Source: Gilvibacter sp. SZ-19 (lineage in GTDB: Bacteria > Bacteroidota > Bacteroidia > Flavobacteriales > Flavobacteriaceae). From it: a stretch of 64,000 nt of DNA. This document shows positions 19,957-29,871 of this stretch, piece after piece; within the stretch, counting starts at the first letter, position 1; each line of letters opens with the position of its first letter. Made by a program: the position numbers and the translations under genes. The notes beneath the pieces are model-generated. The model saw nothing but the letters and a program-made list of their open reading frames with translations, was not told the origin of the DNA and did no database searches. The DNA is taken from assembly GCF_002163875.1 (NCBI RefSeq), contig NZ_CP019333.1:1494864-1558863 (forward strand), read 5' to 3'.

Positions 19957-19988
19957 TAAAAAGCCCTGCAGTTGCAGGGCTTTTTTTT
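19957..19988. terminator. Bidirectional terminator between convergent genes
   Basis: AAAAAGCCCTGCA / TGCAGGGCTTTTT forms a perfect stem with a tiny loop, flanked by an A-run on one side and eight T on the other. It separates the 16386 gene from the convergent 19987 gene. Confidence 0.88.
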
Positions 19989-21141
19989 ACCATCCAAAAT
20001 CTTCTTTGATCTTGTCTGCTTTATCGAGCATCATATCTATGGTGATGAAATCCACCTCTTCTTTGTCATAAGCCCCTTGATAGGTACGCATGGCCTTTTT
20101 AGGTTCTCCCATTTCCTCGTAATAGCGCGCCAGATAATAATCACCTAGAACGGTGTCAGGGTATTGACTTCTGGCCAACTTTGCGATCTGCCCCAGAGCT
20201 TCCCATTTCTGGGTCTTCTCCGCAGCAGTTGCTACCGCAATAAAATCTTTTACACGAATGTCGTTCTCCAATCCAAAAAGCTCCTTGATGGTCGCGTATT
20301 TCTCTATAAGATAATCATACGGAGAGCCGGGAAGTTTAAGCAGTACTTCCTTGTATTCTTTTTTGCTGATGGGTCGGTATACCTGGAAAATCTGTTCCAG
20401 CGCTCGTGGAATTGCTCGCCCTACCAGCGAATAATGCGTTGCTCCTTCAAAATTGTCAAAATAGTACTGTAGGTTAGGGCTATCAATTGCCTTGAGTCTT
20501 TCGTTGAGATCCACGGAGATCTCCATAAGGTCTTTAACATCGTCAGTACCAGTGGCCAAGTAATAGAAGATCTTGTCCTCTATGCTAGGCAATCGTTCAG
20601 CCAAGCGCTCATCCATAAGAGGAGCTAGATCGGGACTCAAAGAGATATAACCCTGAAACAAAGGCGGTTCTTTAAAGAGGTAATAATTGATGTAGTTGGC
20701 CGTAAAGTCATGGCCCACAGCGATCACAAACTTAGCAGTGCGATAATTATCGTCTAAAAATGGAATGAGTTCCATACCGATAAACTCAAAAAAGGCAGCG
20801 CCTGTCTCGGCGGGGAAAAACTCAGTGTCGTCGTAATAACAGTCGTCATAGCGCTGGTCTCCGCCTTGCATGATACCTACAACTATGGCCTCTGGCATAT
20901 CTTCCCAATACGAATAATAGTCTACGTTTCCGGCTACAGGCTCAAAGAGGTAATTGCCGTCTAATGCCAAGACAATGGGATAGACCTTTTCTTCTTCGGA
21001 GCTGTAGCTTCGCGGGAGCTGGATCTTGAGCTTTCTATTTGCACCCAATCGCTCGGAGGCAAATTCTTCATAAATAACTTGGGCTTGAAGTATCCCGCTA
21101 TTGCAGATAGCGAGGATCAGCAGTAATAAAATACGCTTCAT
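19987..21141 (-). CDS. Exported esterase-fold protein with altered nucleophile site
   Basis: Protein of 384 residues with a signal peptide (cleavage near LQAQ) and an alpha/beta-hydrolase domain of the esterase D/IroE-like group at about 25-260. A helical C-terminal part (about 290-384) looks TPR-like. At the nucleophile elbow, where GxSxG is expected, the sequence reads G143-H-D145-F-T, so the serine is replaced by aspartate. A candidate histidine remains in EGATHYS and acidic residues in GTDDVKD. It may be a pseudo-enzyme, or an Asp-nucleophile variant as in epoxide hydrolases and dehalogenases; I cannot tell which. Confidence 0.75.
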   Translation of the reverse strand: MKRILLLLILAICNSGILQAQVIYEEFASERLGANRKLKIQLPRSYSSEEEKVYPIVLALDGNYLFEPVAGNVDYYSYWEDMPEAIVVGIMQGGDQRYDDCYYDDTEFFPAETGAAFFEFIGMELIPFLDDNYRTAKFVIAVGHDFTANYINYYLFKEPPLFQGYISLSPDLAPLMDERLAERLPSIEDKIFYYLATGTDDVKDLMEISVDLNERLKAIDSPNLQYYFDNFEGATHYSLVGRAIPRALEQIFQVYRPISKKEYKEVLLKLPGSPYDYLIEKYATIKELFGLENDIRVKDFIAVATAAEKTQKWEALGQIAKLARSQYPDTVLGDYYLARYYEEMGEPKKAMRTYQGAYDKEEVDFITIDMMLDKADKIKEDFGW

Positions 21142-21181
21142 GATAAGGGACTTAGTTAATTACGCCCCGTAAGGTAAAAAA

Positions 21182-22153
21182 TTATTTCTTGGCATTGAGA
21201 ATGGGCAGTAGCAAGAAAGACGCTCCCCCAATAATGATGTTCAATACCGTTTGAGACCCCCAGATTACCCAGCCATAGGCTTCACCTTGTTCCTGCGGTA
21301 TTCCAGAAAAGGCAAAAACAGCACCGATGATCAAAGGGTAGGGAAAGATCCCCAAGCCACCGTTGGTGGTGGACATAGAAAAGCTCCCCGCCACAAAGGC
21401 TACCATAATGGTACCCCAAGGAGTTTCTTCCATATTCGGCACGGCGTATTTAATTACCCAGAACATTAGGATATAGAAAATCCAGATCAGCAGGGTTTGA
21501 AAAATAAAGGCTCCTTTGCGCTTCATTTTTAAGATACTCTTGGTGCCGTCCAAGATGCCAATTAGAAAGGTGTTGATCTTTTGTAGCAATCGATTTTTAC
21601 TGTAACGGATAACCCTAATAGCGATCAATAAGCCCGCAAATCCTATCGCTATGGCTAGAACTGCCCAAAGCGGATTCACTTGCTGACTTTCAAAGTAATT
21701 GAGCAGATTGCCGCTCTGTAGGGCAAAGGCTGTGGCTACAACGGTTATGAGCAGTATGAGGTCTGCTACACGTTCCGAGATAATGGTCCCAAAAGCTTGT
21801 TCAAACCGCACTTTCTCATAACGCGCAATGGTCACTGCTCTTAAGACCTCCCCAGATCTGGGAATGCCCAAATTGGCCACATAAGCCACCATTACAGCCA
21901 TAAAACTATTGGCTAGTCTTGGGTGGCAGCCTAAGGGTTCTAGCAAGTATTTCCAGCGGTAGGCTCTTATAAAGTGACTCACAAAGCCCAATAAGAGCGA
22001 AACCCCGATCCAAAACGGATCGGCAGTTTTGATATTTTCCCAAAGCGCTGCACGAGAATCTGGTCCCATTTTGCTCAGGGAGAACCATATCAAAGCAACT
22101 CCTATCCCTATCGGAATTCCAACCTTAAGGAATTTGAGCAGGCCCTTTTTCAA
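21182..22153 (-). CDS. Lysylphosphatidylglycerol synthase/flippase-like membrane protein
   Basis: Integral membrane protein of 323 residues with about eight hydrophobic segments, matching the UPF0104/LPG_synthase_TM family (RAYRWKYLLEPLG, NLGIPRSGEVLRA, ERVADL and GGLGIFP blocks). It has the membrane part only, with no aminoacyl-transferase domain. Relatives are proposed lipid flippases or export factors; its substrate is unknown. The only in-frame start for the hydrophobic N-terminus is TTG at 22153. It begins 8 nt after the panD stop and so is probably transcribed with panC-panD. Confidence 0.8.
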   Translation of the reverse strand: MKKGLLKFLKVGIPIGIGVALIWFSLSKMGPDSRAALWENIKTADPFWIGVSLLLGFVSHFIRAYRWKYLLEPLGCHPRLANSFMAVMVAYVANLGIPRSGEVLRAVTIARYEKVRFEQAFGTIISERVADLILLITVVATAFALQSGNLLNYFESQQVNPLWAVLAIAIGFAGLLIAIRVIRYSKNRLLQKINTFLIGILDGTKSILKMKRKGAFIFQTLLIWIFYILMFWVIKYAVPNMEETPWGTIMVAFVAGSFSMSTTNGGLGIFPYPLIIGAVFAFSGIPQEQGEAYGWVIWGSQTVLNIIIGGASFLLLPILNAKK

Positions 22154-22161
22154 TGTGTGGA

Positions 22162-22512
22162 TTATTGTAGGAGGTTATTCTCCTCATTCGGGAATACCAG
22201 CGCAGGTTTAAAATTCTTGGCTTCTTCCATACTCATGATCGCGTAAGTGATCAAGATCAAGATATCGCCAGGGGCAACCTTACGGGCAGCGGCACCGTTA
22301 AGGGTGATCTCACCACTGTTGCGAGGCCCAGGAATGGCATAGGTCTCTAAACGCTCGCCATTGTTGTTGTTTACAATTTGCACTTTCTCTCCTTGCACAA
22401 TATTAGCGGCGTCCATAAGATCTTCATCTATGGTGATACTGCCAATATAATTCAGATCGGCACCGGTAACTTTTACACGGTGAATCTTTGATTTAACTAC
22501 ATGAATTTGCAT
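22162..22512 (-). CDS. panD: Aspartate 1-decarboxylase proenzyme
   Basis: Makes beta-alanine from L-aspartate for pantothenate synthesis. The 116-residue proenzyme shows the self-processing site Gly24-Ser25 (YIGSITID); Ser25 becomes the pyruvoyl cofactor. It lies 26 nt downstream of panC on the same strand, so product and consumer of beta-alanine are co-transcribed. A -7 box in the gap could also drive it separately. Confidence 0.96.
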   Translation of the reverse strand: MQIHVVKSKIHRVKVTGADLNYIGSITIDEDLMDAANIVQGEKVQIVNNNNGERLETYAIPGPRNSGEITLNGAAARKVAPGDILILITYAIMSMEEAKNFKPALVFPNEENNLLQ

Positions 22513-22516
22513 GCTG

Positions 22517-22524
22517 CAAAGGTA
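22517..22524 (-). promoter_or_regulatory. Predicted internal -7 box for panD
   Basis: On the minus strand this reads TACCTTTG, a match to TAnnTTTG, ending 4 nt before the panD ATG. It would give a leaderless panD transcript. No CAA (-33 complement) is seen at the right distance. Confidence 0.4.
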
Positions 22525-22538
22525 TTAATTTTTTTACC

Positions 22539-23387
22539 CTAGTTGAGTCCCATATTATCGATCAACCTTACCTCGCCGGCAAAGGCCGCTACAAAGGCTC
22601 TATACGTATTACTAGGATGTTTGCGGTAAGCGGTTTGTAAATTATCGGTAGCCGCTATCTCAAAATACTCCAAGTCGAGCATCGGATTCGCGGCAAAGGC
22701 TGCTTCTGCCTCACGAACTAGCGCTGGAATCGACTTAGAATCGAATTCGTCTTGTGTCTTCTTTAATATCTTAAAGATAAAGGGAGCTGCCTCTAGTTGC
22801 TGCGGAGTCAATCTGCGATTCCGAGAACTCATTGCCAAGCCATTTTCCGCACGGTGAATCGGGCAACCTATTATTTCTACGGGCAATCGCTCTAAAGCCA
22901 CAAGCTTGCGCACTATCTGTAACTGCTGGAAGTCTTTTTCTCCAAAATAGGCTCGTGTAGGCGATACAGCTCTGAACAACAGATTTAGTACAGTTCCCAC
23001 GCCGTCAAAATGGCCTGGTCTGTGTTTGCCTTCCATGGCCGATTCAATAGCGCCAAAACGATACGACTTGGCCTGCACAGCTCCGCCGTAAAGATCCGCA
23101 GCCTCTGGAGCAAAGATCACGATCTCCGGATCTATAGCATTTAAAAACGCAACGTCTTGCTCAAAAGGGCGGGGATATTTCTCCAGATCTTGGGCATTAT
23201 TGAACTGGGTCGGATTCACAAAAATGCTCACCACCACACAGTCGTTCTGGGCTAGCGCTTGGGTCACCAAGGATCCGTGCCCGTCGTGAAGCGCGCCCAT
23301 GGTGGGAACAAACCCAATTTGTGCTCCGCTTGCGCGTTTTTGGCTCAAGGTTTGCTGTAAGGTCGATATGCTGGTACAAATGGCCAT
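22539..23387 (-). CDS. panC: Pantothenate synthetase
   Basis: ATP-dependent ligase joining pantoate and beta-alanine to form pantothenate (vitamin B5), in the cytoplasm. The 282 residues include the HxGH nucleotide-binding signature (MGALHDGHGSL, about 30-40), the FVNPTQF block, GxKDFQQ and the KMSKS-like MSSRNRRL loop. Normal length. It is the first gene of a panC-panD-membrane protein transcription unit; panB is not in the window. Confidence 0.97.
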   Translation of the reverse strand: MAICTSISTLQQTLSQKRASGAQIGFVPTMGALHDGHGSLVTQALAQNDCVVVSIFVNPTQFNNAQDLEKYPRPFEQDVAFLNAIDPEIVIFAPEAADLYGGAVQAKSYRFGAIESAMEGKHRPGHFDGVGTVLNLLFRAVSPTRAYFGEKDFQQLQIVRKLVALERLPVEIIGCPIHRAENGLAMSSRNRRLTPQQLEAAPFIFKILKKTQDEFDSKSIPALVREAEAAFAANPMLDLEYFEIAATDNLQTAYRKHPSNTYRAFVAAFAGEVRLIDNMGLN

Positions 23388-23448
23388 TTGAATCTGCTAG
23401 AAGGCCCGCAAAATTAAGAGTTTAGCGGGAATCTTCACTAATTTTTCG

Positions 23449-23456
23449 TAATTTTG
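23449..23456 (+). promoter_or_regulatory. Predicted -7 box for the 23495 operon
   Basis: TAATTTTG matches TAnnTTTG in the gap divergent to panC, 38 nt before the ATG of the starch-synthase-like gene. Confidence 0.5.
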
Positions 23457-23494
23457 CAGAGTTTTTGAAAAACATCACTAATTAACAATCCTGT

Positions 23495-24301
23495 ATGAAA
23501 GATAAAAGAATCTTGTATGTGTCTTCTGAAGTAATTCCCTATTTGCCAGAGACCGAGATTTCTTCGATGTCGTTTGAAGCTCCGCGCTTAGTGAACAACA
23601 ACTCCGGACAGATACGAATTTTTATGCCGCGCTATGGCAATATCAATGAGCGTCGTCACCAATTGCACGAGGTGATCCGCCTTTCTGGAATGAATTTGGT
23701 GATCAACGATATGGATATGCCGTTGATCATAAAAGTAGCCTCTATACCTAAAGAGCGTATGCAGGTTTACTTTATTGATAATGAAGAGTACTTTAAGCGC
23801 AAAGCAACCTTTGCAGACGAAGATGGTAACTTGTTCCCAGACAACGACGAGCGCGCTATCTTTTTTGCCAAAGGAGTTATAGAGACGGTAAAGAAACTAA
23901 ACTGGGCACCAGACATCATTCACGTTCACGGTTGGTTGGCGTCTTTGTTCCCGCTTTACCTGCGTCAATACTACAAAGAAGAACCGCTTTTCGAAAACAG
24001 CAAGATTGTTACTTCAGTTTACAATACTGGCTTTGAAGGCACGTTAGATAGTTCCATGGTAGAAAAGGTCAAATTCGACGGAATCGAAGGAGATGCTCTA
24101 GAGGAACTTAACGAAGCCGATTACAACAGTATCATGCGTGTTGCTATCTCGCACTCTGATGCTGCCATTATTGGATCAGAAGAGATTCCTCAGGAATTGG
24201 AAGATTATCTTAAAAAATGGGATAAGCCTGTGTTAAACTTTCACAATAAAGATTCCTTTTCCGAAGCGTATTTGGACTTTTACAACTCCAAAGTGTTATA
24301 A
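23495..24301 (+). CDS. Single-domain glycogen/starch-synthase-like protein
   Basis: Protein of 268 residues matching only the N-terminal GT5 (starch synthase catalytic) domain: ILYVSSEVIPYLPETEIS at the start, then IRIFMPRYG and DIIHVHGWLASL. A full GlgA has about 480 residues and needs the second Rossmann domain to bind ADP-glucose; that half is absent and the frame ends cleanly. Stand-alone versions of this length occur widely in Bacteroidota, so this is probably a conserved paralogue and not a fragment. Real catalytic function is doubtful. It is followed 4 nt later by the DUF4270 gene. Confidence 0.85.
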   Translation: MKDKRILYVSSEVIPYLPETEISSMSFEAPRLVNNNSGQIRIFMPRYGNINERRHQLHEVIRLSGMNLVINDMDMPLIIKVASIPKERMQVYFIDNEEYFKRKATFADEDGNLFPDNDERAIFFAKGVIETVKKLNWAPDIIHVHGWLASLFPLYLRQYYKEEPLFENSKIVTSVYNTGFEGTLDSSMVEKVKFDGIEGDALEELNEADYNSIMRVAISHSDAAIIGSEEIPQELEDYLKKWDKPVLNFHNKDSFSEAYLDFYNSKVL

Positions 24302-24305
24302 TTTT

Positions 24306-25892
24306 ATGAAAAGCGTATTGAACAGCTTGAACACCTATCGCGTGTTTCTTGCGGCATTGGTGCTCGGAGCGATCACCGTTGCTTGTGATGAAGATTCCAC
24401 TACTCTCGGTGGAAATATCATTGGAGGAAATAATTTCGAAACTAGCATATTTGAGGGCACTCAGATAGTATCTTATACTGCGCGTACCCCAAGAGTACAA
24501 ACAAACGGACTGAATTCGTATCAGTTAGGTACCTATACCGATCCTATTTACGGAAGAACAACGGCCAATGTGTTAACCCAGTTGTTGTTCAATCAGCCTG
24601 GTCCGAATTTCAATGACGAGCCGGAATTTCAGACGGTGACCCTGTCCATCCCTTATTTCAATACTTTGGATATTACTGCGGATGAGGCTAACACCTATAT
24701 CTTAGACTCTGTATATGGTGATCAGCCAGTACATTTGCAGATATTCAGGTCTAATTATTTCTTGCAGGATTTTGATCCTGAAACTGGATTCGAGGATCCA
24801 CAAGATTACTTCTCAGACCAAGGGCCGACCTTTGAGAGTTTTATGGGCGAGTTGATCTATGAGGACTTAAGCTTTTTCCCATCCGCAGAAGCCATTACCA
24901 TTAACGAAGGTGAAGACGACGAAGAGGTCTTAGAACCGCAATTGCGCGTGGAATTACCCGTTGACTTTTGGAATGAATTGATCTTGGATATGGAAGGTAC
25001 TCCAGAACTGAGTTCCAACAATGCGTTTAAAGACTATTTTAGAGGCATGTACTTTAAAATTACCCCTTTGGGTGATGAGGGAGTACTGTTCTATTTTGAT
25101 ATCACGGAAGCATCTCTAGAGATCGCGTATACCTATCAGGCTATCGATGTTGCCGACACCGACGGCGATGGCGACACTACCGATACCATCACCATTGAAG
25201 ATGAAGTAGGATTCAATTTCCAAGGAATTACCGTAAATGTATTCGATGCAGATTACAACCCTGCTATTGAATTGCTACTTGCAGATCAAGACACGACCAA
25301 TGGAGAGCCTTACCTTTACTTAAAAGGAGGAGAAGGTTCTATAGGTGTCATTGAGCTTTTTGGACCAGATACCGATGGCGACGGAGAGCCAGACCAACTC
25401 ACAGAGTTGAAGGCCAATGATTGGTTGATCAACGAAGCGAACTTAGAGGTCTTTGTCGATACAGATCAAGTGCCAGGCGGTAATAACGAACCCGACAGGC
25501 TCTTTTTATATGACATGGACAATCGTCGAGTCTTGATAGATTACGAATTGGACAATACTTTTGCCAATACGGCCAACGATTTTAAAAGCACGCACTTAGG
25601 GGCTGTAGTCCGTGATGCGAGCGATAATGGTATCAGCTATAAACTCAGACTCACCACACATCTGAACAACATCATTCTTAGAGATTCGACCAATGTTCGA
25701 CTCGGCTTGGCGGTGGTTCAAGATGTGATCACTACCAACTTTAGAAAAGTAGAGAGTCCTTTGAGTGAAGATATCAATAATGTTCCTCCGGGAGGTGTAA
25801 ACTCTCAGGAAGGTACTATAGTGCACGGTAACGCTTCGCCCGATGCGGCCAAGCGTCTTAAATTAACCATCTATTACACAGACCCCGAATAA
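24306..25892 (+). CDS. DUF4270 family lipoprotein
   Basis: Predicted lipoprotein of 528 residues: signal peptide with lipobox Cys27 (TVACDEDST) and the DUF4270 hallmark LGGNIIGGNNF just after it. The rest is beta-rich with acidic Asp/Glu segments, including a TDGDGDTTDT calcium-like stretch. DUF4270 is a Bacteroidota envelope family of unknown function. It sits between the starch-synthase-like gene (4 nt upstream) and glmS (12 nt downstream), an arrangement suggesting one operon connected with carbohydrate or envelope precursors. Confidence 0.88.
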   Translation: MKSVLNSLNTYRVFLAALVLGAITVACDEDSTTLGGNIIGGNNFETSIFEGTQIVSYTARTPRVQTNGLNSYQLGTYTDPIYGRTTANVLTQLLFNQPGPNFNDEPEFQTVTLSIPYFNTLDITADEANTYILDSVYGDQPVHLQIFRSNYFLQDFDPETGFEDPQDYFSDQGPTFESFMGELIYEDLSFFPSAEAITINEGEDDEEVLEPQLRVELPVDFWNELILDMEGTPELSSNNAFKDYFRGMYFKITPLGDEGVLFYFDITEASLEIAYTYQAIDVADTDGDGDTTDTITIEDEVGFNFQGITVNVFDADYNPAIELLLADQDTTNGEPYLYLKGGEGSIGVIELFGPDTDGDGEPDQLTELKANDWLINEANLEVFVDTDQVPGGNNEPDRLFLYDMDNRRVLIDYELDNTFANTANDFKSTHLGAVVRDASDNGISYKLRLTTHLNNIILRDSTNVRLGLAVVQDVITTNFRKVESPLSEDINNVPPGGVNSQEGTIVHGNASPDAAKRLKLTIYYTDPE

Positions 25893-25904
25893 GACCCAGA
25901 AATT

Positions 25905-27752
25905 ATGTGTGGAATTGTAGGCTACATTGGCCATAGAGATGCTTACCCTATTATACTCAACGGACTTCGTCGTTTAGAATACCGTGGCTATGATTCGGCG
26001 GGTATTGCACTCTATGACGGAAATGATATAGAAATGTGTAAGACCAAAGGAAAGGTAGAAGACCTTTCTAAAAAGGCAGATGTACACATTTCCAAAACCG
26101 GACATTTAGGAATTGGACACACCCGTTGGGCAACCCACGGAGTGCCAAACGATATCAACTCGCATCCACACATTTCTAACAGTGGGGATTTGGTTTTAAT
26201 TCACAATGGGATCATAGAAAACTATGCGACCATTAAGAAGGAACTAGAAAAACGCGGTTATTCCTTTAAGTCAGATACCGATACTGAAGTATTGGTCAAT
26301 CTCATAGAGGAGATCAAGAAAGAAGAAAAGGTAAAGTTGGGTAAAGCGGTGCAGATCGCTCTAAACCAAGTGGTCGGAGCTTATGCGATTGCGCTGTTCG
26401 ACAGAAAGAAACCCAACGAGATCATTGTTGCAAAACTAGGATCTCCTTTAGCAATCGGAATTGGTGATGACGAATTCTTTGTTGCCAGTGATGCTACACC
26501 TTTCATAGAATTTACCAACAATGCTATCTATTTGGAAGATGGCGAATTGGCTATTATCCGTTTAGGGCGTGAGGTTCGCGTGCGCAAGATCAAGAACGAC
26601 AAATTGGTCGATCCTTATGTACAAGAGCTTCAGTTGAACCTAGAACAAATAGAAAAGGGTGGATACGACCACTTTATGATCAAAGAGATCTACGAGCAGC
26701 CATCGGTAATAAAAGACACCTATCGCGGGCGTTTGCTTGCAGATCAAGGGATTGTTCGATTGGGTGGTTTGGAAGATCACATTCAAAAGTTCATGAACGC
26801 AGACCGAATTATTATTGTGGCCTGTGGAACCAGCTGGCACGCCGGTTTGGTGAGTGAATATATTTTTGAAGAGTGGGCGCGAATTCCTGTTGAGGTAGAA
26901 TACGCTTCGGAGTTCAGATACCGCAACCCCATCATCACGGAAAACGATGTGGTCATTGCCATTTCGCAATCCGGAGAAACTGCAGATACCTTAGAGGCGA
27001 TCAAATTGGCCAAGTCTAAAGGAGCCTTTGTTTATGGAGTATGTAATGTGGTTGGTTCTAGCATCTCAAGAGAGACGCACAGTGGAACTTATACGCACGC
27101 TGGTCCTGAAATTGGTGTGGCTTCTACCAAAGCCTTTACTACACAGATCACTGTATTAACGCTTATGGCCTTGCGTTTGGCCAAAGAGAAAGGCGCAATG
27201 TCGCAAAGTAACTATATGATGCACCTGCGCGAATTGGATCTAATTCCAGAAAAGGTGGCAGAGGCGTTGAAGACCAACGATCATATTGAAGCTGTAGCCA
27301 AACAGTTCAAAGACGCGGCAAACTTCTTGTACTTAGGTCGTGGATACAATTTCCCAGTGGCTTTAGAAGGTGCTTTGAAACTCAAAGAGATCTCTTACAT
27401 CCACGCAGAAGGATATCCGGCTGCAGAGATGAAGCACGGTCCTATAGCATTAATTGACGAGAACATGCCTGTAGTGGTGATCGCTGTGAACAGCAACCAC
27501 TATGAAAAGGTGGTAAGTAACATTCAAGAGATCAAGTCACGCGACGGAAAGATCATTGCCGTAGTGACAGAAGGAGATACCACAGTTACCGAAATTGCCG
27601 ATTACGTAATGGAAGTGCCAAAAACTCCGGAGGCTTTAACGCCACTTGTGACTACAATTCCACTGCAATTGCTCTCTTATCATATCGCCGTAATGCTAGG
27701 TAAAAACGTGGACCAACCACGAAACTTAGCCAAGTCTGTAACGGTAGAGTAA
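25905..27752 (+). CDS. glmS: Glutamine--fructose-6-phosphate aminotransferase
   Basis: Makes glucosamine-6-phosphate from fructose-6-phosphate and glutamine, the first step toward peptidoglycan and lipopolysaccharide amino sugars. The 615 residues begin MCGIVGYIG, where Cys2 is the amidotransferase nucleophile after Met removal. The class II glutaminase domain (about 2-220) is followed by two SIS sugar-isomerase domains (about 290-425 and 460-600; SQSGETADT is visible in the first). It closes the three-gene cluster. I see no glmS ribozyme in the 12-nt gap before it. Confidence 0.97.
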   Translation: MCGIVGYIGHRDAYPIILNGLRRLEYRGYDSAGIALYDGNDIEMCKTKGKVEDLSKKADVHISKTGHLGIGHTRWATHGVPNDINSHPHISNSGDLVLIHNGIIENYATIKKELEKRGYSFKSDTDTEVLVNLIEEIKKEEKVKLGKAVQIALNQVVGAYAIALFDRKKPNEIIVAKLGSPLAIGIGDDEFFVASDATPFIEFTNNAIYLEDGELAIIRLGREVRVRKIKNDKLVDPYVQELQLNLEQIEKGGYDHFMIKEIYEQPSVIKDTYRGRLLADQGIVRLGGLEDHIQKFMNADRIIIVACGTSWHAGLVSEYIFEEWARIPVEVEYASEFRYRNPIITENDVVIAISQSGETADTLEAIKLAKSKGAFVYGVCNVVGSSISRETHSGTYTHAGPEIGVASTKAFTTQITVLTLMALRLAKEKGAMSQSNYMMHLRELDLIPEKVAEALKTNDHIEAVAKQFKDAANFLYLGRGYNFPVALEGALKLKEISYIHAEGYPAAEMKHGPIALIDENMPVVVIAVNSNHYEKVVSNIQEIKSRDGKIIAVVTEGDTTVTEIADYVMEVPKTPEALTPLVTTIPLQLLSYHIAVMLGKNVDQPRNLAKSVTVE

Positions 27753-27797
27753 AAATTTCTCAAAAAAAGCATTTAAGCCTCCCATTTTTTCGGTTAA

Positions 27798-29375
<1,578 letters not shown>

Positions 29376-29393
29376 TCACCAAATAATTAAAAG

Positions 29394-29672
29394 ATGCATT
29401 TAGAAATCGTAACTCCAGAAGCAACACTATTTAGCGGCGAGGTAAACTCTGTAGCTGTACCTGGTGTTGAAGGAGAATTCCAAATGCTGAACAATCACGC
29501 AGCCACTGTTTCTTTACTTGGTCCTGGAACCGTTAAGGTTTGGGGCGATGTAAAGTTAGACGAAGACGTAGCCGATAAATTTACCCAAGGTAAAGACGGC
29601 ATCACTCGCTTAGAGATCACTTCAGGAACTGTAGAGATGAGCGACAACAAAGTGATTGTCTTGGCAGATTAA
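29394..29672 (+). CDS. atpC: F0F1 ATP synthase subunit epsilon (short form)
   Basis: Central-stalk subunit that couples rotation to catalysis. The 92 residues cover only the N-terminal beta-sandwich (MHLEIVTPEATLFSGEV, GEFQMLNNHAA). The C-terminal helical hairpin that inhibits ATP hydrolysis in many bacteria (family length about 135) is missing. The frame closes before a terminator, so this looks like the natural short Bacteroidota form. It starts 18 nt after atpD. Confidence 0.92.
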   Translation: MHLEIVTPEATLFSGEVNSVAVPGVEGEFQMLNNHAATVSLLGPGTVKVWGDVKLDEDVADKFTQGKDGITRLEITSGTVEMSDNKVIVLAD

Positions 29673-29694
29673 GTGCTTATAACTTTATAACAAG

Positions 29695-29725
29695 AAAGCC
29701 TTTCCCTTATGGAGAGGCTTTTTTT
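29695..29725 (+). terminator. Terminator of atpD-atpC
   Basis: Stem AAAGCCTTTCC / GGAGAGGCTTT (one wobble) with a short loop and seven T. A second small GGGG/CCCC hairpin with a T-rich tail lies at about 29748-29766. Confidence 0.85.
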
Positions 29726-29871
29726 ATGCCTTAAATATTCGAAAAACAGGGGAAAACCCCCTTTTCTAAGGAATTCTAAAGTTCGAATTTTAAGGACTGT
29801 TCAGCTCAGAAGTATCTGGACAACGATTCTCACAACCAAACATGTCTATTCTTAGACTTAAATCCTTAGGA

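Noticed and set aside
23495-24301. Truncated pseudogene of glgA
   Set aside because: The frame is intact, sits in a tight cluster and has the length known for stand-alone versions in Bacteroidota.
25893-25904. glmS ribozyme or riboswitch
   Set aside because: Only 12 nt separate DUF4270 and glmS, too short for the ribozyme.
29394-29672. Frameshifted atpC
   Set aside because: No continuation of the missing helices is seen in any frame downstream before the terminator; short epsilon is usual in this phylum.
29776-29795. tRNA T-arm-like GTTCGAATTT
   Set aside because: No acceptor stem, anticodon arm or CCA context around it; elsewhere I found no convincing tRNA in the window.
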